Assembly: GCF_017571525.1 (NCBI RefSeq) | Contig: NZ_JAGETY010000011.1 | Span: forward strand, 62,001-126,000 | Length of the DNA stretch: 64,000 bases | Reading direction: 5' to 3' | Source of the DNA: Hymenobacter sp. BT559 | Lineage (GTDB): Bacteria > Bacteroidota > Bacteroidia > Cytophagales > Hymenobacteraceae | Shown here: positions 16,848 to 25,016 of the stretch, piece after piece | Position numbering within the stretch: position 1 is the stretch's first letter | Layout: every line of letters begins with the position of its first letter | Position numbers and translations under genes: made by a program | The notes under the pieces: generated by a model | The model's input: the letters and a program-made list of their open reading frames with translations, nothing else | Database searches by the model: none | Told to the model about the DNA's origin: nothing

Positions 16848-17010
16848 GCGCCTCACCCCTAGCCCCTCTCCGAAAAGGAGAGGGGGACTAGCGCTAGTTT
16901 TTAGTGTTAGTTTTTTAGCTCTTGCTTTCCGCGTTCGCGCCGCCGTGGCTCCCCCGAAAAATGCTTTTGACGCATTTCCTTTTTGGAGAGGGGGCCGGGG
17001 GGTGAGGCGC
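16848..17010. repeat. Split CCTCACCCC palindromic repeat before argC
   Basis: Outer arms 16848-16871 and 16985-17010 are inverted repeats of the GCGCCTCACCCC...CCCTCTCC type; a smaller hairpin (16863-16871 with 16877-16885) lies inside the left part, and about 100 bases of unrelated sequence separate the arms. The arms match the compact palindrome at 31049-31100. The right arm ends 11 bases before the argC start codon, inside the operon. Confidence 0.75.
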
Positions 17011-17021
17011 CCCGCCAGAAT

Positions 17022-18011
17022 ATGCAAAACCAAAAAATCAACGTCGGTATCGTAGGCGGCGCGGGCTACACGGCCGGCGAGCTAGTGCGGCTGCTGCTGC
17101 ATCACCCTCACGCCGAAATCGGCGCGGTAGTAAGCTCGACGCAGGCCGGGCAGCCCATCCACACCGTGCACGACGATTTGCTGGGCGATACCGACCTAGC
17201 ATTTGCCAGCGAGTTGGTTGGCAACGAGGACGTAATATTCCTGTGCCTCGGCCACGGCAACTCGCGCAAGTGGCTGCTCGAAGCCAACCTGCCCGCCAGC
17301 ACCAAAGTCATTGACCTAAGCAATGATTTCCGCCTGGCGGCCGACCGCGACGTAGCCGGCCGGCACTTCGTGTACGGCCTGCCCGAAGCCAACCGCGAGC
17401 AGATTCGCACGGCCGACAGCATCGCCAATCCCGGCTGCTTTGCCTCAGCCATTCAGCTGGCGCTGCTGCCGCTGGCCGCCGCCGGGCAGCTGATGGATGC
17501 CGTGCACGTGTCGGCCATCACGGGCAGCACGGGCGCGGGGCGCGGCCTGGTCGAAACCACCGGCTACACCTGGCGCACCGGTAACATCTCGACCTATAAA
17601 ACCTTCACGCACCAGCACCTGGGCGAGATTGGCGAAACACTGGTTGGCTTGCAACCCGTATTCAATCAGCCAGTTCGCTTCATTCCTTACCGGGGCAATT
17701 TCACGCGGGGCATCTTCGCTTCGGTTTATACCACTTGCGAACTTTTAATACCCGAAGTACAAAAGCTGTACTCCGACTACTACCGCGACGCGCCATTCAC
17801 GATTGTGTCGGACAAGGAAATTCACCTCAAGCAAGTGGTGAACACCAATAAATGCCTGGTCCACGTGGCCAAGCACGACGACCAAGTGCTTATCACTACG
17901 GCGCTCGACAACCTGCTGAAAGGCGCGTCGGGGCAGGCTATTCAGAATATGAACCTGCTATTCGGCTTCGAGGAAACGGCGGGCCTAGGGATAAAGGCTT
18001 CGTTTTTTTAA
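17022..18011 (+). CDS. argC: N-acetyl-gamma-glutamyl-phosphate reductase
   Basis: A 329-residue NADPH enzyme that reduces N-acylglutamyl phosphate to the semialdehyde. The start at ATG 17022 gives MQNQKINVGIVGGAGYTAGEL, the normal Rossmann N-terminus; the frame is open further upstream only because the palindromic repeat lacks stops there. NPGCFAS places the catalytic cysteine at residue 139, and GSTGAGRG follows as the substrate loop. Length fits the type 1 family. It follows argG in the right arm and is followed by an AT-rich unknown gene instead of argD. Confidence 0.95.
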   Translation: MQNQKINVGIVGGAGYTAGELVRLLLHHPHAEIGAVVSSTQAGQPIHTVHDDLLGDTDLAFASELVGNEDVIFLCLGHGNSRKWLLEANLPASTKVIDLSNDFRLAADRDVAGRHFVYGLPEANREQIRTADSIANPGCFASAIQLALLPLAAAGQLMDAVHVSAITGSTGAGRGLVETTGYTWRTGNISTYKTFTHQHLGEIGETLVGLQPVFNQPVRFIPYRGNFTRGIFASVYTTCELLIPEVQKLYSDYYRDAPFTIVSDKEIHLKQVVNTNKCLVHVAKHDDQVLITTALDNLLKGASGQAIQNMNLLFGFEETAGLGIKASFF

Positions 18012-18067
18012 GGTAAATTTTATTTGGCAATTATTTTATGAGCCTCAAACTTTAAGAGTTCTTCACT

Positions 18068-18838
18068 ATGAATGACGGCATCAAAAAAATATACCTAGGC
18101 CTGCCTGAACATATTGCTTCTAAAGCCTTGTGGATTGAACGTCAATTTAGAGTAAATGAACTTTCTTACCAACCAGGAGGACATGATATTGTAATTGAGT
18201 ATAACTCAGGAAATGTCTTTGTCTATGACTGGATAAAGAGGCCAAGTTACTATATATCTAAAGTCCTGGCAAACGAAGCTCGCGAAGCAGATATGGATTT
18301 CGACTTTCAAGATGACACAACTATTCTAGAAGTATCCAAGAAGCTCATTAAATCGGCCTACTGCAAATACTATAGCCGCCAGGAGGAATCTCAGGACATA
18401 TTCTTCGAAAAAGTATGGGATGTTACAACCGCTAGTATTTCGGTAGTAGAGGCACTAAAAAAATATGAGAATGAGGTATCTTACCATCTTTCAAATAGCC
18501 ATTCTGAAAGTCAGCATTCAAGCCAAGAGGAAGAAGAAAGAATTCGTATTTTCCTAAACAGACATTATTCAGAAAGCGAAACCCCATACCATGATATTGC
18601 TTTGATGTATGAGAATGAATACAAAAACAGCAATAAGGCACTAAAGTATTACAAGAAAGCTCTTGCTTTTCACGAAATTATTTGTGAAAAATACGAAAAA
18701 GAAAATCCATGGCGAGAAAGAATACGAAATAGAAAGTTATACGAAAAAGACCATGTGTGGCATATAAAATTGATAGAGAAAATACGTAATTTACGCGAAA
18801 AAATTGACGATTTGGGAGGTAATGACCTGCCATTTTAG
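18068..18838 (+). CDS. AT-rich protein of unknown function inside the arginine operon
   Basis: A 256-residue soluble, highly charged protein that I do not recognise with confidence. Residues ~20-70 ('IVIEYNSGNVFVYDWIKRPSYYISKVL') resemble a KTSC-like small beta domain. An acidic Ser/Glu-rich linker follows (~145-160), then helices with a single TPR-like unit (YHDIALMYENEYKNSNKALKYYKKAL) and a lysine-rich C-terminal coiled coil. Codon use is strongly A/T-biased (AAA, GAA, ATA, TTT), unlike argC and argD on either side, so it was probably acquired horizontally. It begins 57 bases after argC and ends 36 bases before argD, so it is likely co-transcribed. Confidence 0.7.
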   Translation: MNDGIKKIYLGLPEHIASKALWIERQFRVNELSYQPGGHDIVIEYNSGNVFVYDWIKRPSYYISKVLANEAREADMDFDFQDDTTILEVSKKLIKSAYCKYYSRQEESQDIFFEKVWDVTTASISVVEALKKYENEVSYHLSNSHSESQHSSQEEEERIRIFLNRHYSESETPYHDIALMYENEYKNSNKALKYYKKALAFHEIICEKYEKENPWRERIRNRKLYEKDHVWHIKLIEKIRNLREKIDDLGGNDLPF

Positions 18839-18873
18839 CAGATATTTTACCAAAGAATCAACCAATCAAAACC

Positions 18874-20037
18874 ATGAATCTCTTCAACGTTTATCCGCTG
18901 GTTGACATCACGCCGGTGCGGGCGCTGGGCGCGACGCTGTGGGACGACCAGGGCCAGCAGTACCTGGATTTTTACGGCGGCCACGCCGTTATTTCCATCG
19001 GCCATAGCCACCCGCACTACGTGCAGCGCCTCAGCGAGCAGCTGCAAAACATTGGCTTCTACTCCAACTCGGTGCAGATTCCGATTCAGCGCGAGCTGGC
19101 CGAGAAGCTGGGTGAGGTGTCGGGCTACCCCGAGTACGCGCTGTTTCTGTGCAACTCGGGCGCCGAAGCCAACGAGAATGCGATGAAGCTGGCGTCGTTC
19201 CACACCGGCAAGACGCGCGTGCTGGCCTTCAAGGGCGCGTTTCACGGGCGTACGAGCGGCGCGGTGGCCGCCACTGACAACCCCAAAATTGTGGCGCCCT
19301 TCAACGCCGGGCACGCCGTTTCCTTCCTGGAATACGACCTAGCGGCCGTGGAGCAGGCGCTGCAAGCTGGCGACGTGTGTGCGGCCATCATCGAGCCGAT
19401 TCAGGGCGTGGGCGGCATCATCATGCCCTCCCATGACTTTTTGCGCGGGCTAGCGGCGCTGTGCCAGCAGTACGGTGCGCTGCTCATCGCCGACGAGGTG
19501 CAGTGCGGCTACGGCCGCAGCGGCAAGTTTTTTGCCCACCAGTGGGCCGGCATCCAGCCCGACGTTATCTCGGTGGCCAAGGGCATGGGCAACGGCTTTC
19601 CCATCGGCGGCATCCTCATCGCGCCGCACCTGAAGGCTTCTTACGGGCTGCTAGGCACCACGTTTGGCGGCAACCACCTGGCTTGCGCCGCCGCCCTGGC
19701 CGTGCTCGAAGTTATTGAGCAAGAGCACCTCGTGGAGCACGCGCGCACCCTAGGCGACTACCTCCGCACCGAGCTGCTGGCCCACGCCGGGGCCGAAGAA
19801 ATTCGCGGCCGCGGCCTGATGATTGGAGTCAAGTACGACTTCCCCGTGAAGGACGTGCGCGACAAGCTGCTCACCGAGCACCACATTTTCGTGGGCAACG
19901 CCTCCGACCCTACGGTGCTGCGTTTGTTGCCGCCCTTGAACATAACCAAGGCCGAGGTTGACGTATTTTTGCAGGCGCTGTATGCCCTCACCGAAAAAGC
20001 GGTGACCGTTATTCAGGAGCCTAGCGCGCTGGACTAA
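18874..20037 (+). CDS. argD: N-acylornithine aminotransferase
   Basis: A 387-residue class-III PLP transaminase that converts N-acylglutamate semialdehyde to N-acylornithine with glutamate. Conserved features: NSGAEANE (~94-101) for PLP phosphate, the FHGRTSGA segment, ADEVQCGYGR (~206-215) for the PLP ring aspartate, and the Schiff-base lysine K236 in VAKGMGNGFPIGG. The member of this family in a run of arg genes is almost certainly ArgD; lysine or GABA transaminases share the fold. Confidence 0.93.
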   Translation: MNLFNVYPLVDITPVRALGATLWDDQGQQYLDFYGGHAVISIGHSHPHYVQRLSEQLQNIGFYSNSVQIPIQRELAEKLGEVSGYPEYALFLCNSGAEANENAMKLASFHTGKTRVLAFKGAFHGRTSGAVAATDNPKIVAPFNAGHAVSFLEYDLAAVEQALQAGDVCAAIIEPIQGVGGIIMPSHDFLRGLAALCQQYGALLIADEVQCGYGRSGKFFAHQWAGIQPDVISVAKGMGNGFPIGGILIAPHLKASYGLLGTTFGGNHLACAAALAVLEVIEQEHLVEHARTLGDYLRTELLAHAGAEEIRGRGLMIGVKYDFPVKDVRDKLLTEHHIFVGNASDPTVLRLLPPLNITKAEVDVFLQALYALTEKAVTVIQEPSALD

Positions 20038-20108
20038 CGGGGCAGGCACTGGCCGAGTGGCTTTGTTTTTCTTACCCTTACATACCTGACAGGCATTTAG
20101 TTAGCACA

Positions 20109-21212
20109 GTGGAAAACTCGAAAACAGTAAAACTCATCCTCGAAGACGGCACCGAGATTCAGGGCCAATCGTTTGGCGCGTATAGCTCGGTGGCGGGCGA
20201 AGTCGTGTTCAGCACGGCCATGACGGGCTATCCCGAAAACCTCACCGACCCCTCCTTTGCGGGTCAGATTCTGGTGCTCACCTACCCCATCGTGGGCAAC
20301 TACGGCGTGCCCGGCGAGGATTTGTACGAGTCGATTTCGAAGATTTTCGAGTCCGACAAAATCCACATTGCTGGGCTGGTCGTGAACTACTACTCGGAAG
20401 AGCACAGCCACTGGAACGCCGCCAAGAGCCTGGGCGACTGGCTGAAAGAGTACAACATCCCCGGCATTGCGGGCGTGGACACGCGCATGCTCACCAAGAT
20501 TTTGCGCGAGAAAGGCGCCATGCTGGGCAAAATCGTGGCCGAGGAAGACGTGCCCCTGCACGACCCCAACCTCGACAACCTGGTAGCCCAGGTGAGCGCG
20601 CCCGGCGTGGAGCACTACGGCAGCGGCCAGCACAAAATCGTGCTCGTGGACTGCGGCACCAAAACCAACATCATCCGCTGCTTCCTGGAGCGCGACGTGG
20701 AGCTGATTCGGGTACCCTGGGACTACGACTACAGCCAGCTCGACTACGACGGCCTGTTCCTGAGCAACGGCCCCGGCGACCCCAAAATGTGCGATGCCAC
20801 CATCAAGCACCTGCAACACGCCTTGCAGCAGGACAAGCCGATTTTCGGCATCTGCCTCGGCTCGCAGCTCATGGGCCTGGCGGCGGGCGGCGACACCTTC
20901 AAGCTGAAGTACGGCCACCGCAGCCACAATCAGCCCGTGCGCCTGGCCGGCACGCAGCGCAGCTACATCACCAGCCAAAATCACGGCTTCGCCGTCGATA
21001 CCGACACGCTCCCCGCCGAGTGGGAAATGCTCTTTGAGAACCTCAACGATGGCACCTGCGAAGGCATCAAGCACAAGACCAAGCCTTTCTTCTCCACGCA
21101 ATTCCACCCGGAGGCCGCCGGCGGCCCGCAGGACACGGAGTTCATGTTCGATGATTTTATCGAAGCAGTTAAGAAGCATAAGGCAACTAAAGCTAGTTGC
21201 CTTATTTTTTGA
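20109..21212 (+). CDS. carA: Carbamoyl-phosphate synthase small subunit
   Basis: A 367-residue glutaminase subunit that passes ammonia to CarB; its product feeds arginine and pyrimidine synthesis. It uses a GTG start (20109). The N-terminal CPSase domain (1-~150) is followed by a class I glutamine amidotransferase domain with Cys249 in FGICLGSQ and His333/Glu335 in QFHPEA. The last residues (ATKASCLIF) are encoded by an intrinsic-terminator-like hairpin (21180-21210), so the C-terminal tail appears to run through a terminator. The stop TGA ends one base before the start of an AT-rich membrane-protein gene. Confidence 0.95.
   Translation: MENSKTVKLILEDGTEIQGQSFGAYSSVAGEVVFSTAMTGYPENLTDPSFAGQILVLTYPIVGNYGVPGEDLYESISKIFESDKIHIAGLVVNYYSEEHSHWNAAKSLGDWLKEYNIPGIAGVDTRMLTKILREKGAMLGKIVAEEDVPLHDPNLDNLVAQVSAPGVEHYGSGQHKIVLVDCGTKTNIIRCFLERDVELIRVPWDYDYSQLDYDGLFLSNGPGDPKMCDATIKHLQHALQQDKPIFGICLGSQLMGLAAGGDTFKLKYGHRSHNQPVRLAGTQRSYITSQNHGFAVDTDTLPAEWEMLFENLNDGTCEGIKHKTKPFFSTQFHPEAAGGPQDTEFMFDDFIEAVKKHKATKASCLIF
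21180..21210 (+). terminator. Intrinsic terminator inside the carA coding end
   Basis: A perfect 10-bp stem (AAGGCAACTA 21180-21189 with 21194-21203), a 4-base loop and ATTTTTT directly after it. It lies within the final ten codons of carA and should reduce transcription into the downstream AT-rich gene and carB. Confidence 0.7.
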
Positions 21213-21213
21213 C

Positions 21214-21606
21214 ATGTGGCATAAGAAAAAACGATTTAAGAAACGTATTTCTGATGGGTACAACACCCAGAAACAAGAACGTGCAGAAGCGCTCAAAATC
21301 GTTTTAGTAATTGTCACATCAATTGCCTTTCTGTATTACATCTCAGGAAAATATGCCGAGTACGAAATCAGGAATATTCTGGAAGACCCTGCATATGCAA
21401 CCGGAGAGATTATGCACGTCAGAAGCGATGCATATGTCGTCGTAGAATTTAAAGCGGCAGGCAGTGTCTATTCATTTAGACGCCGAGTACCAAGAGAAGT
21501 ATTAAGCGACTACGTAGTTAATGACACAATAGCAGTCATTTACGCTCGGACTGACCCTGACAATGCAGCCTTCAAAAAAGGCTTTGCCCAGCTCTTACAT
21601 CACTAA
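21214..21606 (+). CDS. Small AT-rich membrane protein, DUF3592-like
   Basis: A 130-residue protein. A basic N-terminus (MWHKKKRFKKR) precedes one membrane helix at about residues 28-44 (LKIVLVIVTSIAFLYYIS); the remaining ~85 residues are predicted outside the membrane, with a beta-rich segment ending 'VVNDTIAVIYARTDPDNAAF', which resembles the 'G..v.V.YdP.nP..a' ending of DUF3592 proteins. It starts one base after the carA stop and ends 55 bases before carB, and its codon use is much more A/T-rich than both. Function unknown; acquisition into the carAB operon is inferred. Confidence 0.72.
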   Translation: MWHKKKRFKKRISDGYNTQKQERAEALKIVLVIVTSIAFLYYISGKYAEYEIRNILEDPAYATGEIMHVRSDAYVVVEFKAAGSVYSFRRRVPREVLSDYVVNDTIAVIYARTDPDNAAFKKGFAQLLHH

Positions 21607-21661
21607 ATAATTTTCTTACTAGCGAGAATAGTTGAAAGCTTTCTTTCAGCCCACACGATAG

Positions 21662-24600
21662 ATGAACAAACCCACTAAAGTTCTTATCCTCGGTTCCGGC
21701 GCACTGAAAATCGGGGAGGCCGGCGAATTTGATTATTCTGGCTCGCAGGCCCTGAAGGCGCTGAAAGAGGAAGGCATCCGCACCATCCTCATCAACCCCA
21801 ACATCGCCACCGTGCAAACCTCGGAGGGCATGGCCGACGACGTGTATTTCCTGCCCGTGACGCCCTACTTCGTGGAGGAAGTCATCAAGAAGGAGAAGCC
21901 CGACGGCATTCTGGTGGCGTTTGGCGGCCAAACGGCGCTCAACTGCGCGGTAGCGCTGTACCGGGCCGGCGTGTTTGAGAAATACAACCTGCCGGTGCTC
22001 GGCACGCCGGTGCAGTCGATTATCGACACCGAGGACCGCGATATTTTCAAGGAGAAGCTCGACCAGATTGGCGTGCTCACGGCCCGCAGCGTGGCCGTGA
22101 CGACGATGGAGGACGCCCTAGCGGCCGGCGAAAAAATCGGTTTCCCGATTATTGTGCGCGCGGCCTTCGCCCTAGGGGGCCTGGGTAGCGGCTTTGCCAA
22201 TAACATGGACGAGCTGCGGGCGCTGGCCGAGAAGGCCTTCACGACTTCCGACCAGATTCTGGTGGAAGAATCGCTGAAGGGCTGGAAGGAAGTGGAGTAC
22301 GAAGTGGTGCGCGATGCTTACGATAACTGCATCACGGTCTGCAACATGGAGAACTTCGACCCCATCGGCATCCACACCGGCGAGAGCATCGTGGTTGCCC
22401 CGTCGCAGACGCTCAGCAACCGTGAGTACCACAAGCTGCGCTCGATTGGCATCAAGACCATCCGGCACCTGGGCATCGTGGGTGAGTGCAACATTCAGTA
22501 CGCGCTCGACCCGGTTTCGGAAGACTACCGCGTGATTGAGGTGAACGCCCGCCTGTCGCGCTCGTCGGCGCTAGCCTCTAAGGCCACGGGCTACCCGCTG
22601 GCCTTCGTGGCCGCCAAGCTCAGCCTGGGCTACTCGCTGGCCGAGCTAAAAAACAGCGTAACGCAGACCACGACGGCGTTTTTTGAGCCGGCGCTCGACT
22701 ACGTGGTGGTGAAGCTGCCGCGCTGGGACCTAGGCAAATTCGCGGGCGTGCAGCGGCAGATTGGCTCGGCCATGAAGAGCGTGGGCGAGGTAATGGCCAT
22801 TGGCAAGTCGTTTGAGGAAGCCATTCAGAAGGGCCTGCGGATGCTGGACACCGGCAAGCGCGGTTTCGTGGGCAACGCGCCCGATGCGGCTGACAACGAA
22901 ACCATTGACCGCCTGCTGAGCGAGCCCAACGAGGAGCGCATTTTCGCCATCAACCAAGCGTTTGAATCTGGCTACACCTTGGACAAGGTGCATGAGCTGA
23001 CCAAAATCGACCATTGGTTTTTGCAGCGTCTGTACGTCATTTTTGAGCTTGGTCAGCGATTGGCTGGTCAGCGCGAGCAGGGCTTGGCAGGCTTAGAAAC
23101 CAGCCTGCTGCGCGAAGCCAAGAAGGCCGGTTTTTCGGACCAACAGCTCGCCGTGCAGCTACTCGGCGCGGGCGACGTGAAGGCTGACGAACTGCGCGTG
23201 CGGGCACATCGCAAGGCCCTAGGGGTGCTGCCGGTGGTAAAGCAGATTGATACGCTGGCCGCCGAGTTTCCGGCCAAGACGAACTACCTGTACCTCACCT
23301 ACCACGGCACCGAAAACGACCTCGCGCCCGAAACCGAGAAGTCGATTGCCGTGCTGGGCTCGGGTGTGTATCGCATCGGCTCGTCGGTAGAGTTTGACTG
23401 GTGCGGCGTGAATGCCGTGCAAACAGCCGCTGCTGAGGGCTACAAAACGCTCATCATCAACTACAATCCGGAAACTGTCTCGACCGACTATGACGTGAGC
23501 GACCGCCTCTACTTCGAGGAGCTGAGCTACGAGCGGGTGATGGACATTCTCGACTTTGAGAAGCCAACGGGCGTGATTCTGAGCACCGGTGGGCAGATTC
23601 CGAACAACCTGGCCACTCGCCTCGATGAAGCCGGCGCGCCTATCCTGGGCACCTCGGCCGCTAGCATCGACATGGCCGAAAACCGCCACAAGTTCTCGAG
23701 CATCATGGACGAGCTGGGCATCGAGCAGCCCCGCTGGAACGAGCTGACCTCTTTAGAAGCCATGCACGCCTTCGTGGGCGAGGTGGGCTACCCGGTGCTC
23801 ATCCGGCCGAGCTACGTGCTGTCAGGCGCGGCCATGAACGTGGTATCGAACCGGCAGGAACTGGAAGAATTCCTGCAAACGGCTGTCGAGGTGAGCGCCG
23901 AGTACCCGGTAGTGGTTTCGGAATTTATTCAGGAAGCCAAGGAGATAGAGCTGGATGCGGTGGCCAACCACGGCGAAATTGTGAGCTACGCCATATCGGA
24001 GCACGTCGAGTTTGCCGGGGTTCACTCGGGCGACGCCACCATGTACTACCCCCCGCAGCGGGTGTACGTGGGCACCATCCGCAAGCTCAAGAACATCGCC
24101 GAGAAAATTGCCCGCCGCTACGACATTAGCGGTCCGTTCAATATTCAATTCTTGGAAAAAAACGGCGTGATTCGGGTAATCGAGTGCAACATCCGCGCTT
24201 CGCGTAGCTACCCCTTCGTATCGAAGATTTCCGGCAACAACTTGGTTACCAAAGCCACGCAGGTGCTGCTTGGTAAGAAGGATATCGTCCGCGACGACAG
24301 CGAGCGCGTGTACGACCTGCCCTTTGTGGGCGTGAAGGCCCCGCAATTCTCTTTCACCCGCCTGCCAGGTGCTGACCCGGTGCTGCGCGTGGATATGGTA
24401 AGCACGGGCGAAGTAGGCTGCTTGGGCGATACCGCCGAGGAGGCCCTGCTAAAGTCGATGCTGAGCGTGGGCTACAAAATCCCGCAGAAATCGGTACTCA
24501 TTTCGGGCGGCCCCATCAAGTCGAAGGTGGCCCTGCTCTCGGCCGCCGAGTTGCTGGTGAAAAAGGGCTACCAGGTTTACGCTACGCAAGGCACGCACCG

Positions 24601-24898
24601 CTTCTTCGCCGAGAACAAAGTGCCTAGCAGCCTGCTCTTCTGGCCCGACGACCACCAGGAGCCTAACGTGCTGACTTATCTGCGCGAGAAGAAAATCGAC
24701 TTGGTTATCAACGTGCCTAAAAACCTGTCGAAGGGCGAGCTGGATAACGACTATAAAATCCGCCGCACTGCCACTGACTTCGGCGTCCCGCTGCTGACCA
24801 ATGCGCGCCTAGCCTCGAAATTTATCCGGGCCTTCTGCTCGCTGGAGATGAAGGACTTGAAGATTAAGAGCTGGAACGAGTACAAGGCGATGTCATAG
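21662..24898 (+). CDS. carB: Carbamoyl-phosphate synthase large subunit
   Basis: A 1078-residue enzyme that builds carbamoyl phosphate from ammonia, bicarbonate and two ATP. Two homologous ATP-grasp halves are visible: the first (to ~400) with LGSGALKIGEAGEFDYSGSQ and EVNARLSRSSALASKATGYP, the second (~555-935) with LGSGVYRIGSSVEFDWC and ECNIRASRSYPFVSKISG. The C-terminal MGS-like allosteric domain (~940-1078) follows. In this protein the first half reads LKIGEAGEFDYSG rather than the commoner IGQACEFDYSG. The gene is complete and closed by a terminator. Confidence 0.96.
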   Translation: MNKPTKVLILGSGALKIGEAGEFDYSGSQALKALKEEGIRTILINPNIATVQTSEGMADDVYFLPVTPYFVEEVIKKEKPDGILVAFGGQTALNCAVALYRAGVFEKYNLPVLGTPVQSIIDTEDRDIFKEKLDQIGVLTARSVAVTTMEDALAAGEKIGFPIIVRAAFALGGLGSGFANNMDELRALAEKAFTTSDQILVEESLKGWKEVEYEVVRDAYDNCITVCNMENFDPIGIHTGESIVVAPSQTLSNREYHKLRSIGIKTIRHLGIVGECNIQYALDPVSEDYRVIEVNARLSRSSALASKATGYPLAFVAAKLSLGYSLAELKNSVTQTTTAFFEPALDYVVVKLPRWDLGKFAGVQRQIGSAMKSVGEVMAIGKSFEEAIQKGLRMLDTGKRGFVGNAPDAADNETIDRLLSEPNEERIFAINQAFESGYTLDKVHELTKIDHWFLQRLYVIFELGQRLAGQREQGLAGLETSLLREAKKAGFSDQQLAVQLLGAGDVKADELRVRAHRKALGVLPVVKQIDTLAAEFPAKTNYLYLTYHGTENDLAPETEKSIAVLGSGVYRIGSSVEFDWCGVNAVQTAAAEGYKTLIINYNPETVSTDYDVSDRLYFEELSYERVMDILDFEKPTGVILSTGGQIPNNLATRLDEAGAPILGTSAASIDMAENRHKFSSIMDELGIEQPRWNELTSLEAMHAFVGEVGYPVLIRPSYVLSGAAMNVVSNRQELEEFLQTAVEVSAEYPVVVSEFIQEAKEIELDAVANHGEIVSYAISEHVEFAGVHSGDATMYYPPQRVYVGTIRKLKNIAEKIARRYDISGPFNIQFLEKNGVIRVIECNIRASRSYPFVSKISGNNLVTKATQVLLGKKDIVRDDSERVYDLPFVGVKAPQFSFTRLPGADPVLRVDMVSTGEVGCLGDTAEEALLKSMLSVGYKIPQKSVLISGGPIKSKVALLSAAELLVKKGYQVYATQGTHRFFAENKVPSSLLFWPDDHQEPNVLTYLREKKIDLVINVPKNLSKGELDNDYKIRRTATDFGVPLLTNARLASKFIRAFCSLEMKDLKIKSWNEYKAMS

Positions 24899-24931
24899 CC
24901 GCGGCGGTTCTACTTAGCTAGCGTAAGGTGG

Positions 24932-24970
24932 CAAGGTGCAAAGCTGATTGGCTTTGCACCTTGTTTTTTT
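24932..24970 (+). terminator. Terminator after carB
   Basis: A perfect 13-bp stem (CAAGGTGCAAAGC, 24932-24944, with 24951-24963), a 6-base loop and a run of seven T. argF' starts 47 bases further on and so probably depends on read-through or its own promoter. Confidence 0.85.
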
Positions 24971-25016
24971 GCAGTTGACTTTACTTATTCGCGAACTACA
25001 TGCTTCGCGCTATTCT

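Noticed and set aside
16629..17033. Minus-strand frame over the split palindrome
   Set aside because: Its peptides (PPLLFGEGLG, TPRPPLQKG) are direct translations of the repeat arms and appear wherever this palindrome occurs; it is not a gene.
20097..21317. Long minus-strand frame opposite carA (406 codons)
   Set aside because: It mirrors carA codon by codon in a GC-rich gene; carA is a well-supported gene with conserved motifs, and the reverse frame has no recognisable domain.
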